Of a DNA stretch of 64,000 nt, positions 1 to 7,401 are shown in pieces. The notes below the pieces were generated by a model. The model was not told the DNA's origin, did not search any database, and saw only the letters and a list, made by a program, of their open reading frames with translations. The translations under genes and the position numbers were made by a program. Source of the stretch: Kordiimonas pumila (GTDB taxonomy: Bacteria > Pseudomonadota > Alphaproteobacteria > Sphingomonadales > Kordiimonadaceae); assembly GCF_015240255.1 (NCBI RefSeq), contig NZ_CP061205.1, forward strand, positions 1,881,501 to 1,945,500, written 5' to 3'. Each line of letters starts with the position of its first letter. Within the stretch, counting starts at the first letter, position 1.

Positions 1-338
1 GTTTTCAGCGGAGCCCCAGAAAGCTCGAACTGCCCGCCCGGCTCAAGCGTAATAGAGGCTCCCGCCTGTTTGGCGGCAATTAGCTTGCCTTTTTCCTGTA
101 TAGGTTCCCATCCTCTGTCGACAAAAGCTTGCAAAACAGTTTTGATGCCAGGTTTGTTGTCCTCTGGCTCATAAGCAAGGGGGCTATAGTCAGGGCGGTA
201 GAAAATGAATTTTTCATGTTCTGAACCAATGCGCCAACTGGCACGATCAGGCTTTGAACCTTTTTCCATATAGGCAATGAGATCTGCCTTGCTTTCGATC
301 GGCATGGATTTTTCTGAGTTTATTGAAGCACTGGACAT
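1..338 (-). CDS. gshA: Glutamate-cysteine ligase, N-terminal part (cut by the window edge)
   Basis: The minus-strand frame from ATG at 338 stays open to base 1, giving about 112 residues. It carries the motif GSEHEKF near residue 38 and a Gly-rich ITLEPGGQFELSG segment near residue 98. Both are typical of the plant/alphaproteobacterial type of glutamate-cysteine ligase (GCS2-like), which makes gamma-glutamylcysteine as the first step of glutathione synthesis in the cytoplasm. The rest of the gene lies beyond the window. A second in-frame ATG at residue 12 is possible. The position next to rsmE and ubiA matches a common alphaproteobacterial gene order, although an esterase gene is inserted between gshA and rsmE here. 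The identity is well supported by motif and context. Confidence 0.88.
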   Translation of the reverse strand, partial: MSSASINSEKSMPIESKADLIAYMEKGSKPDRASWRIGSEHEKFIFYRPDYSPLAYEPEDNKPGIKTVLQAFVDRGWEPIQEKGKLIAAKQAGASITLEPGGQFELSGAPLK

Positions 339-656
339 AGGCTTAAGTGTTCCTGAATGATGTTAGAGCCGAACTTAAGTATTGTCCTGCGCAGTTTCAA
401 GCAATGTAATTATACAGTGCAGCATATAAATGCTTAACTATTCAATAATTTGTGACAGCATTATAGCGAAAGCTTTTGCTGGTTTTCTGTATGGCCCACC
501 AGCTGTGGCCTATATGTTGCACTTGGTATGGCACGTTTGCCGGGTAAAAATACTCTTTTCTGGGTAGAAGGCCATATGCATTCCTTAAACGCTTGTCGGA
601 ACAGAGCCTATTTCATAAAAAAGCTTATGGCATTTGTAGAAAAAGTGGAGATAAAA
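339..656. other. Divergent intergenic region between gshA and the esterase gene
   Basis: This stretch of about 318 bp separates two divergent genes. It is AT-rich in its first half and must hold both promoters. An in-frame upstream extension of the esterase frame exists from 528, but it lacks a ribosome site and would put 43 residues before the signal peptide, so I treat it as noncoding. I see no RNA gene or repeat. Confidence 0.5.
376..404 (-). promoter_or_regulatory. Candidate sigma70-type promoter for gshA
   Basis: Read on the minus strand, TTGCTT (404-399) and TACTTA (381-376) are 17 bp apart and lie about 40 bp before the gshA start. This is the usual spacing, but both hexamers are imperfect, so this is only a candidate. 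Confidence 0.3.
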
Positions 657-1571
657 ATGGCACTTCTGTTGTGCAAGCAGGTTAAAGGGTTCGCTAGGGC
701 GTGTGCTCTGGTGTCTTTGTTAATTTTTGGCATACCTGCTGGGGCTGATGAGGCAGCCACTTCTGTATTGCCAGCGTATAGCCTGCCTTCAACCGAGGTT
801 TGGGATATCACGTCAGCAGAAGAGGCGCCGTACAGAGTTTTTGTTTCGATGCCAGAAGGGCCTGCACCTACTGGTGGCTATCCGGTACTATATGTGCTGG
901 ACGGTAACGCTATTTTTGCAAGTTTCGCTGAAGCACGCCGTGTTCAGGAGGCTAGTGCACCTGAGGTGGCACAGTCTATCATTGTTGCTGTTGGCTACCC
1001 GACAGACAAAACCTATGATCTTGCGCGGCGCTTATATGACTTTACATCGCCGTACCCCCCAGTGATGCCGCCTTCACAGGAGGCCTTGAAAGATTACAAA
1101 GCTGGTGGGCATGAGAAATTTCTTGATTTTCTACTAAATACATTACGACCTGAAGTGGCCACGCGTTATTCAGTTAACCCCCACCGTCAGGCACTTTTTG
1201 GGCATTCGCTTGGTGGTCTATTTGCCTTACACGTTCTCTATACACATCCGTCTGCCTTTAATGCGATTATTGCCGCTAGCCCTTCTACTTGGTGGAATGA
1301 TCAGGAGCTTCTTACTGAAGAACGTGCCTTTACAAAAAGTCTGATGCAGATGAAGATCACACCTCCTATGAGCCGTATTATGGTGGTTGCGGGTGACCTT
1401 GAAGCGCATGTTGCGAATGTTTGGGATTCTGAATCTCTTGCCAAGAGACTGGAGCCTCTCTCTGCATATGGCCTTCGTAGTCGGTTTGAGATGCTCGAGG
1501 GTGAAACACATTTAACAGTGCCAAGCCGTGCGGTCACTGCGGCGCTCAGGTTCGCTTTTGCACTGCCGTGA
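657..1571 (+). CDS. Secreted alpha/beta-hydrolase of the esterase D / IroE type
   Basis: The protein has 304 residues from ATG 657, chosen because GGAG lies six bases upstream and the translation then begins with a clean signal peptide (hydrophobic stretch to about residue 30, AGA-like cleavage site). The nucleophile elbow GHSLGG places the catalytic serine at residue 184. The C-terminal 'GETHLTVPS' carries the probable catalytic histidine. This layout fits putative esterases of the PF00756 family, which include enterochelin/siderophore esterases and S-formylglutathione hydrolases. A periplasmic hydrolase acting on an ester substrate is inferred, and the substrate is unknown. No siderophore genes are visible nearby, so an IroE-like role is not supported by context. 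The gene converges on rsmE with only six bases between them. Confidence 0.8.
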   Translation: MALLLCKQVKGFARACALVSLLIFGIPAGADEAATSVLPAYSLPSTEVWDITSAEEAPYRVFVSMPEGPAPTGGYPVLYVLDGNAIFASFAEARRVQEASAPEVAQSIIVAVGYPTDKTYDLARRLYDFTSPYPPVMPPSQEALKDYKAGGHEKFLDFLLNTLRPEVATRYSVNPHRQALFGHSLGGLFALHVLYTHPSAFNAIIAASPSTWWNDQELLTEERAFTKSLMQMKITPPMSRIMVVAGDLEAHVANVWDSESLAKRLEPLSAYGLRSRFEMLEGETHLTVPSRAVTAALRFAFALP

Positions 1572-1577
1572 TGAGGT

Positions 1578-2333
1578 TTACCAATCCCCCAGAGCTGATT
1601 GCCACAGTGCGAGTGCAGACATAGCCGCAGTGTCTGCACGTAATATTCGGGGGCCAAGGGCAACAACAACTGTATTCGGGTGTGCTTTTATTCGCGCACG
1701 TTCTTCGTCTGTAAAGCCGCCCTCTGGCCCAATAAAAATGGCCCAAGGTGAAACAGAACCTTTTGTTTCTGCGCTTCTCAAGGCATCATGTGCTGCCACG
1801 CCAGATAGGTCTTCGTCGCAGAACATTATTTTGCGTTCATCTGGCCATGTATCTAAAAGTTTATCGAGCTTTACAGGATCTGCAACTGTGGGAACGGTTA
1901 GCCTTTCACACTGCTCAGCGGCTTCAACGGCGTTTGCTTGCAGGCGTTCTTCTTTAACGCGGTCAACAATGGTTCTTTGTGTATAAACAGGCTGTAGGTG
2001 ACTTGCACCCAATTCAGTGGCTTTCTGGGCGATAAAATCAAGGCGCGCTTTCTTGATGGGTGCAAAAACAAGCCAAAGATCAGGTTCTGGTATTTGTTCT
2101 TTTGTTTGATGCATAATTTTTAAAGTCACAGCCCGTTTGTGTGCTTCAGTAATTTCAGCAGACCATTCCCCGTCTTTACCATTAAAAAGGGCGACAGTGT
2201 CTCCCGCTTTAAGACGCATTACATTTGCAAGATAATGTGATTGGGCCTGAGACAATGCCACAGTTACTGATAAAGCAAGGTTGGTGGCATCTTCAATAAA
2301 CAGGCGAATGAGCGTTTTTGTACGCATTAGCAT
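1578..2333 (-). CDS. rsmE: 16S rRNA (uracil-1498-N3) methyltransferase RsmE
   Basis: The protein has 251 residues, the usual length for RsmE. It shows the SPOUT-class signatures IGPEGGF and, about 25 residues later, LGPRILRADTA, which form the knotted SAM-binding site. The N-terminal part resembles the PUA-like RNA-binding domain (ALFNGKDGEW segment). The enzyme methylates U1498 of 16S rRNA in the 30S subunit. The start is ATG 2333 or the ATG two codons on (2327); neither has a strong ribosome site. The gene sits between gshA and ubiA as in many Alphaproteobacteria. Confidence 0.93.
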   Translation of the reverse strand: MLMRTKTLIRLFIEDATNLALSVTVALSQAQSHYLANVMRLKAGDTVALFNGKDGEWSAEITEAHKRAVTLKIMHQTKEQIPEPDLWLVFAPIKKARLDFIAQKATELGASHLQPVYTQRTIVDRVKEERLQANAVEAAEQCERLTVPTVADPVKLDKLLDTWPDERKIMFCDEDLSGVAAHDALRSAETKGSVSPWAIFIGPEGGFTDEERARIKAHPNTVVVALGPRILRADTAAMSALALWQSALGDW

Positions 2334-2415
2334 TATCTTTCAGTATTTTTGATGAGTCTATATGAAGCGTTCAAAATGGGTCGTCAATCATTGAGATGCG
2401 TAATGTAAAAAATTA

Positions 2416-2475
2416 TTGACATTTAGTCTGTTATTTTTTACACAAAATATGTATGTAATACTTTACCTAATGTAA
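2416..2475 (+). promoter_or_regulatory. Promoter region with overlapping palindromes before the membrane/XRE pair
   Basis: A perfect -35 hexamer TTGACA lies at 2416-2421 in a very AT-rich leader. Just upstream of the start there are two overlapping small palindromes sharing TTAC: GTAA-N4-TTAC at 2455-2466 and TTAC-N5-GTAA at 2463-2475. Such paired half-sites between promoter and start codon are the expected place for an operator of the XRE protein encoded two genes down. The operator role is inference. The -10 hexamer is not clear. Confidence 0.4.
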
Positions 2476-2487
2476 GGATTTTTTGAC

Positions 2488-2922
2488 ATGTGTTTTTATG
2501 AAAAAAGTGCGATAGCAGCGCTCTCTTTATCAGTTTTAGTATTTGGTGCTTATTTTGTTTATGTTCTAACCGGTCTGCCCACAAATGGCAGTATGACTTT
2601 ATCTGTGTATGTGCCTTATCTGGTGGGTGTTGTCGTTCTGTTTATAATTCTCTCAATTATTATGCAGGTTATCATTACAATTTGTACACCTAAAGACGAA
2701 ATGGATGAAGCCGGGAAATTAGATGAACGCGACAAGCTTGTAATTAATACAGGCAGTAGCAATGCAAGTTATATTTTGTATACAGGCATTATTGCAGCAA
2801 TTTTTGCGCTTGTTTACGAGATGTCTGATTTTTGGGTGGCCCACATTCTTTTGGGTGCATTGGTATTGTCTGATATTGTTCGCCACGTTTTGGTCCTGTT
2901 TATGTACAGGCGGGGCATGTAA
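2488..2922 (+). CDS. Four-helix membrane protein, DUF2178-like
   Basis: The 144-residue protein has four predicted membrane helices (about 8-30, 44-70, 92-112, 116-136). Between helices 2 and 3 lies a soluble loop with the motif DERDKLV, which is characteristic of DUF2178-type proteins. The function of this family is not known. The stop codon TAA shares its last A with the ATG of the next gene, a small XRE regulator, so the two are translationally coupled. This membrane-protein plus HTH pairing recurs in many bacteria and suggests a regulated membrane function or a membrane-linked regulator. The start ATG 2488 has only a weak ribosome site (TAAGGA, 13 bases before). Confidence 0.7.
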   Translation: MCFYEKSAIAALSLSVLVFGAYFVYVLTGLPTNGSMTLSVYVPYLVGVVVLFIILSIIMQVIITICTPKDEMDEAGKLDERDKLVINTGSSNASYILYTGIIAAIFALVYEMSDFWVAHILLGALVLSDIVRHVLVLFMYRRGM

Positions 2923-3149
2923 TGGCAAAAGAGACAAATATATCTAATGAAATACGAGGTTTGCGGTTTCATGCGGGTGAGATGACACAAGCAGAGCTTG
3001 CCAAGCGGGTAGGTGTTTCGCGGCAGACAATTATAGCGATTGAACAGGGTCGTTATTCACCGTCTCTGGAAGTCGCATTCCAAATTGCGCTTGTTTTTAA
3101 GGTGCCGATTGAAGAAGTGTTCCAGTATTCACTGCCTGCTAACCACTAA
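2922..3149 (+). CDS. Small XRE/Cro-type transcriptional regulator
   Basis: The 75-residue protein is almost entirely one helix-turn-helix domain: MTQAELAKRVGVSRQTI near residues 21-37, followed by the dimer-type tail EQGRYSPSLEVAFQIALVF. It belongs to the YgzD-like short XRE regulators, which bind DNA as dimers and commonly repress their own operon. It overlaps the preceding membrane protein gene by one base (TAATG). The likely target is the shared promoter at about 2416-2475. No ligand domain is present. Confidence 0.85.
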   Translation: MAKETNISNEIRGLRFHAGEMTQAELAKRVGVSRQTIIAIEQGRYSPSLEVAFQIALVFKVPIEEVFQYSLPANH

Positions 3150-3235
3150 ATCTCTCTACATCTTGTGTTCAAAGGCTTGACGGCAGCTGCTAAGCCAGCC
3201 ACATAGTGTATTCATGAAAAGGTGGGTGCTTATAT

Positions 3236-4156
3236 ATGGTTGAAGCCGTAAAAACAGCAGATGCTGTTCAGGGTAGTTGGGTATATAGACATGCTCCGGC
3301 TCATTTTCGTCCTTATCTTAAATTAGCGCGCCTCGACCGGCCTGTTGGGGCATGGTTGCTGCTATGGCCTTGCTGGTGGTCACTTGCTTTATCCATTACA
3401 GGACCCTTTGAGCTACTTCATGCTTGGTATCTTGTACTTTTCATGGTTGGCGCATTTGTTATGCGCGGCGCAGGGTGTACCTATAACGACATTATAGACC
3501 GCGACTTTGACGGTCAGGTTGAGCGAACACGCTCTCGACCCATACCTGCAGGCGAAGTGACTGTGCGCCGTGCAGCTGTTTTTGCCGCAGTACAGTGCCT
3601 GATTGGGCTGATTATCCTTTTGCAGTTTAATTGGTTTGCCATTGCGGTAGGGGCGGCTTCCTTACTGCTGGTGGCAGGCTATCCCTTTATGAAACGCTTC
3701 ACATACTGGCCGCAAGCTTGGCTTGGCCTTACTTTTAATTGGGGCGCGCTTATGGGAGCTGCGGCGATAACCCATACTATTCCCCTTTATGCTGTGGCCC
3801 TGTATGTAGGTGGACTGTTCTGGACGCTGGGTTATGATACGATATATGCCCATCAAGATAAGGAAGATGACGCTCTAATCGGTGTAAAATCAACAGCTTT
3901 GGCGCTAGGTACTAACACCAAACCAGCCCTTTTGGTTTTTTACGGTCTTTTTACAATTTGCCTGATTATAGCAGGAAGTCTTGCAAATCTCTCGATAATC
4001 TATTACATCGGCACCGCGCTTGCGGCCACCCACCTCGGCGCGCAGGTCTTAAGGGTCGATATAAATGAGCCTGAAGCCTGTCTGGAAGTTTTCCGCTCGA
4101 ACATTGCTTTCGGCTGGATTGTGTTTGCTGCTGCTATTATGGGACAGCTTACATAA
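3236..4156 (+). CDS. ubiA: 4-hydroxybenzoate polyprenyltransferase UbiA
   Basis: The protein has 306 residues with eight or nine membrane helices. The first prenyl-diphosphate/Mg site NDIIDRDFD begins at residue 84 and the second, YDTIYAHQDKEDD, near residue 200. These are the two Asp-rich motifs of UbiA prenyltransferases. DRPVGAWLLLWPCWW near residue 33 is typical of the ubiquinone enzyme. It attaches the polyprenyl tail to 4-hydroxybenzoate at the inner membrane, the committed step of ubiquinone synthesis. The gene orientation opposite to rsmE is the usual alphaproteobacterial arrangement. A ribosome-like AGGTGG lies eleven bases before the ATG. Confidence 0.93.
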   Translation: MVEAVKTADAVQGSWVYRHAPAHFRPYLKLARLDRPVGAWLLLWPCWWSLALSITGPFELLHAWYLVLFMVGAFVMRGAGCTYNDIIDRDFDGQVERTRSRPIPAGEVTVRRAAVFAAVQCLIGLIILLQFNWFAIAVGAASLLLVAGYPFMKRFTYWPQAWLGLTFNWGALMGAAAITHTIPLYAVALYVGGLFWTLGYDTIYAHQDKEDDALIGVKSTALALGTNTKPALLVFYGLFTICLIIAGSLANLSIIYYIGTALAATHLGAQVLRVDINEPEACLEVFRSNIAFGWIVFAAAIMGQLT

Positions 4157-4217
4157 CTTGTGCTGATGTTTTGGTCGGGCATTCGTCCCCAACCCCCAAT
4201 CCAAGGATCAGTTCCCC

Positions 4218-4751
4218 ATGGATATTACAAAAATAGCAATCGGTGAAAATGCCCCCTGGGATGTGAATGTTATTATCGAGGTTCCTGTCGGCACAGAGCC
4301 AATTAAATATGAACTCGATAAAGAATCTGGCGCCCTGTATGTTGACCGTATTATGCACACAAGTATGCGGTATCCCTGTAACTATGGTTTTATCCCACAC
4401 ACACTCGCAGATGACGGTGACCCCGTAGACGCTTTGATTGCAAACCGTACACCCATTATGCCAGGTGCTGTTGTTCGTTGCCGTCCTATCGGTGTTCTGA
4501 TCATGGAAGACGAGGCTGGTATGGATGAGAAGTTGCTTATGGTCCCAGTCAACAAGCTTCACCCTTTTTATAAGGATGTAGCGAACTATGATGAGCTTCC
4601 AAAAATATTTCTGGAACAGATCTCACACTTTTTTGCCCACTACAAAGACCTTGAAGAAGGTAAATGGGTGAAAATTCAAGGCTGGAAAGATGCAGACACT
4701 GCGGCAGCCTTAATTACAAAAGCAATTGAAGCTGAAAAAAAGTCTAAATAG
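4218..4751 (+). CDS. ppa: Inorganic pyrophosphatase, family I
   Basis: The protein has 177 residues, the usual length of bacterial family I pyrophosphatase. The signature DDGDPVDAL near residue 65 supplies metal-binding aspartates, and KYELDKESG near residue 30 matches the conserved N-terminal substrate site. It hydrolyses the pyrophosphate released by biosynthetic reactions, driving them forward, in the cytoplasm. The gene stands alone between ubiA and a clear terminator. Confidence 0.95.
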   Translation: MDITKIAIGENAPWDVNVIIEVPVGTEPIKYELDKESGALYVDRIMHTSMRYPCNYGFIPHTLADDGDPVDALIANRTPIMPGAVVRCRPIGVLIMEDEAGMDEKLLMVPVNKLHPFYKDVANYDELPKIFLEQISHFFAHYKDLEEGKWVKIQGWKDADTAAALITKAIEAEKKSK

Positions 4752-4780
4752 GCTTTAGTATATACCCTGATAAATTTAAA

Positions 4781-4804
4781 AGCCCGGTTTTGCCGGGCTT
4801 TTTA
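4781..4804 (+). terminator. Rho-independent terminator after ppa
   Basis: AGCCCGG (4781-4787) pairs with CCGGGCT (4793-4799) around a TTTTG loop and is followed by a T-run. An A-run precedes the stem, so it could also end transcription of the convergent gene at 4817-5086. Confidence 0.9.
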
Positions 4805-4816
4805 TATTCAACTGCC

Positions 4817-5086
4817 TTACCATTCATACCCCTTTGGGTCTGTGGTGCGCAGTATACGCCTGTAAGGTGTTGGTAGTTTTTCTGTAATATGGTGCATAGC
4901 TTTATCTAAAAAGCCAATTTTACGGCGCGCACCCTTTACCCACTGTGCTGATACGGGCGTTGATGGTATTAAAAACATCAACCCAATTACAAAAACAATT
5001 AATCCAAAGGGAATAGGGGTTAAAAGGCCTATTATGCCAAAAAAGCATAATAAACTGCCAATTAGCCGGCAGAGTATGCGTATCAT
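4817..5086 (-). CDS. Small two-helix membrane protein of unknown function
   Basis: The 89-residue protein has two close hydrophobic segments (about residues 4-22 and 24-44) joined by a Pro/Gly turn (LLTPIPFGLIV), then a basic, soluble tail of about 45 residues. The layout is reminiscent of PGPGW-type small membrane proteins, but the defining motif is not exact, so no family is asserted. AGGAG lies eight bases before the ATG, a good ribosome site. The gene converges with ppa and is divergent from scoA. Function unknown. Confidence 0.65.
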   Translation of the reverse strand: MIRILCRLIGSLLCFFGIIGLLTPIPFGLIVFVIGLMFLIPSTPVSAQWVKGARRKIGFLDKAMHHITEKLPTPYRRILRTTDPKGYEW

Positions 5087-5243
5087 TTTTATCTCCTGTC
5101 GCGGTCTATGTAATTCTTATAATTATTTATCGTGTCTATATATAGCATCAACACATTAAGGCTTCAACATGTGTTGAATTTGTGTATAACGGTCAACCAT
5201 TAAACTAATCCTTTTCTAGGCCTATAAGGCTCAGGAGTAAGAT

Positions 5244-5948
5244 ATGAATAAGATATATGGGGATGCATCGAGCGCCCTTGAAGGGCTATTGTTTGACGGT
5301 ATGACGGTTATGGCGGGTGGCTTTGGGCTATGCGGTATACCAGAGAACCTTATTGCAGCAATGCATGCAGACGGTGTGAAAGACATTACAGTAATTTCCA
5401 ATAACTGCGGTGTTGATGGGTTTGGCCTTGGTGTTCTGCTAGGTGCCAAGCAGATTAAGAAGATGATCAGCTCTTATGTTGGCGAAAATAAAGAATTTGA
5501 GCGTCAGTATCTGTCTGGTGAGCTGGAGCTTGAGTTTAACCCGCAAGGGACACTCGCAGAACGCATTCGGGCGGGCGGCGCTGGCATACCCGGTTTTTAT
5601 ACCAAAACGGGCGTGGGTACACTTATCGCAGAAGGCAAAGAGCATAAAGACTTTGGCGGTGATACATTCATCATGGAAACCGGCCTTGTCGCAGATCTTT
5701 CTATTGTGAAAGCATGGAAAGCGGATACTGAAGGCAACCTTGTTTACCGAAAAACCGCGCGTAACTTTAACCCCATGATGGCAACGGCTGGCAAAGTGAC
5801 GGTGGTTGAGGTCGAAGAGGTTGTTGAAGCTGGTGAACTGGACCCAGATCACATTCATACGCCGGGTATCTTTGTGCAGCGGTTGTTTGTTGGTCAGCAC
5901 GAAAAGCGGATCGAGCAACGCACTATTCGTGAAAGGGAGACAGCATAA
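5244..5948 (+). CDS. scoA: 3-oxoacid CoA-transferase, subunit A
   Basis: The protein has 234 residues. Its N-terminal segment [13 protein letters not shown] near residues 26-38 is the CoA-transferase family I signature, and [16 protein letters not shown] near residue 113 is the conserved glycine-rich loop. Together with subunit B it moves CoA between succinyl-CoA and acetoacetate, or a similar pair, in ketone-body and short-chain acid metabolism. AGGAG sits seven bases before the ATG. It shares one base with scoB (TAATG), so the subunits are translationally coupled. Confidence 0.92.
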   Translation: MNKIYGDASSALEGLLFDGMTVMAGGFGLCGIPENLIAAMHADGVKDITVISNNCGVDGFGLGVLLGAKQIKKMISSYVGENKEFERQYLSGELELEFNPQGTLAERIRAGGAGIPGFYTKTGVGTLIAEGKEHKDFGGDTFIMETGLVADLSIVKAWKADTEGNLVYRKTARNFNPMMATAGKVTVVEVEEVVEAGELDPDHIHTPGIFVQRLFVGQHEKRIEQRTIRERETA

Positions 5949-6577
5949 TGGCTTGGGACAGAAACCAGATGGCAGCCCGTGCTGCTCGTGAGCTTGAAGA
6001 TGGCTTTTATGTAAACCTTGGGATCGGTATTCCAACCCTTGTGGCAAACTATATACCAGAAGGCATGCATGTAACGCTTCAAAGTGAAAACGGGATGCTG
6101 GGTATGGGCCCGTTTCCGTACGATGATGAAGTAGATGCTGATCTGATTAATGCAGGTAAGCAGACGATTACCGAATTGCCAACCAGTTCTTATTTTTCAA
6201 GCGCGGATAGCTTTGCTATGATCAGGGGCGGACATATTGACCTTTCTATTCTTGGTGCTATGGAAGTGGCAGAGAACGGTGATCTGGCGAACTGGATGAT
6301 ACCGGGCAAGATGGTAAAAGGCATGGGCGGAGCGATGGACCTTGTCGCCGGTGTTAAAAGAGTTGTTGTCTTGATGGATCACACCAACAAGGCGGGCGAA
6401 CCAAAGTTGCTTAAAGCCTGCTCTTTACCACTTACCGGTGCGGGTGTGGTTGACCGTATTATTACTGGCCTTGGTGTGTTTGATGTTACAGAAGCAGGAC
6501 TGAAAGTGGTTGAACTGGCTGAAGGCGTTACTTTTGATGAAGTGAAAGCCCAGACAGAAGCTACTCTTTTTCCATAA
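5948..6577 (+). CDS. scoB: 3-oxoacid CoA-transferase, subunit B
   Basis: The protein has 209 residues. The catalytic SENG motif ([12 protein letters not shown]) puts the active-site glutamate, which forms the CoA-thioester intermediate, at residue 47. The [15 protein letters not shown] stretch near residue 26 is typical of subunit B of succinyl-CoA:3-ketoacid CoA-transferase. It directly follows scoA with a one-base overlap. Its 3' end overlaps the convergent binding-protein gene by 17 bases. Acetate/butyrate-type transferases (AtoAD) are close relatives, so substrate preference is not certain. Confidence 0.92.
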   Translation: MAWDRNQMAARAARELEDGFYVNLGIGIPTLVANYIPEGMHVTLQSENGMLGMGPFPYDDEVDADLINAGKQTITELPTSSYFSSADSFAMIRGGHIDLSILGAMEVAENGDLANWMIPGKMVKGMGGAMDLVAGVKRVVVLMDHTNKAGEPKLLKACSLPLTGAGVVDRIITGLGVFDVTEAGLKVVELAEGVTFDEVKAQTEATLFP

Positions 6578-7382
6578 CTGGTCGAGCAATAGTTGAATTG
6601 ATTGGGATTTCAGGCAACTGGAATCCCAATTTTTTCATCGCAAGTGCTAGCTTTTCAAGTATAGGCACAGGGACAGACTTGCTACAGGTCATATAAACGG
6701 GTGTTGGTGTTTCTTCGGTAATAAGTGACATAATATTAACAAGGGACTTTAGAGAAGGATTACTTTTTTTCTCTGATTGCCAGCGGCTTGTTACAACTAT
6801 GGTATAGTCGGCCCTGCCTGCCGCTACCATCAGCATGGTTTGGGTAGCTGTCTGTGCTGTCTGGTTTAGCCATGGCACTTGCTGTTTTAAAAGCGCATCA
6901 ATTTCATTGCCGTACGACCCATGCTGTACAAAAGCACCCTTTAAGGTGTCAGAGCGCACAATCTCGAGGAAACTTGAAAAAGCGTCAAATTTTTGCAGGT
7001 TATCTTCATGTACCAAAAGGGCGTCACTAGTCACACGGAACATGATACGAGGCAGATAGGCCCATTTTTTGGCGCGTTCTGCCGTATATATTCTTCCTGT
7101 AGTGCAAAATGGGCGGTTGCCATCATTAAGCATGGCAGACTCTGCGCCAAGTGTTGTCGGGAACCAGCTATAATGAATACCCGCAGCTTTAAAGATCGAT
7201 GTGGTGGCTTCTATCAGGGGGCCTTCAGGTGTTGTTTTGGCGTGAATGATATCAGGCGGGTAATCATATACAGTGATTGTTAGCGTAGGGTGTTTTCCTC
7301 CATCTGGCTCACCAAAGGCCATAGGCGCACACCACATTAGGCAACACGTAACAATAATGTTGAATAACGTTCTTTGGTGCAC
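6561..7382 (-). CDS. Periplasmic solute-binding protein, amino-acid family (orphan)
   Basis: The 273-residue protein starts with GTG and a signal peptide (hydrophobic to about residue 24, ending in AFG). The mature part has the feel of family 3 solute-binding proteins: a YDYPPDI entry strand, an [12 protein letters not shown] segment, and a YTIVVTSRW strand near residue 200. There is no transporter permease or ATPase gene nearby, so it may be a stand-alone sensor or a scavenged binding protein rather than part of a local ABC importer. Such orphan binding-like proteins are common in marine Proteobacteria. The 3' end overlaps scoB by 17 bases on the opposite strand. Confidence 0.65.
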   Translation of the reverse strand: MHQRTLFNIIVTCCLMWCAPMAFGEPDGGKHPTLTITVYDYPPDIIHAKTTPEGPLIEATTSIFKAAGIHYSWFPTTLGAESAMLNDGNRPFCTTGRIYTAERAKKWAYLPRIMFRVTSDALLVHEDNLQKFDAFSSFLEIVRSDTLKGAFVQHGSYGNEIDALLKQQVPWLNQTAQTATQTMLMVAAGRADYTIVVTSRWQSEKKSNPSLKSLVNIMSLITEETPTPVYMTCSKSVPVPILEKLALAMKKLGFQLPEIPINSTIARPVMEKE

Positions 7383-7401
7383 GCTATATTACCTCACATC
7401 C

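Noticed and set aside
528-656. N-terminal extension of the esterase frame from 528
   Set aside because: It would put 43 residues ahead of a clear signal peptide; ATG 657 has a good GGAG site.
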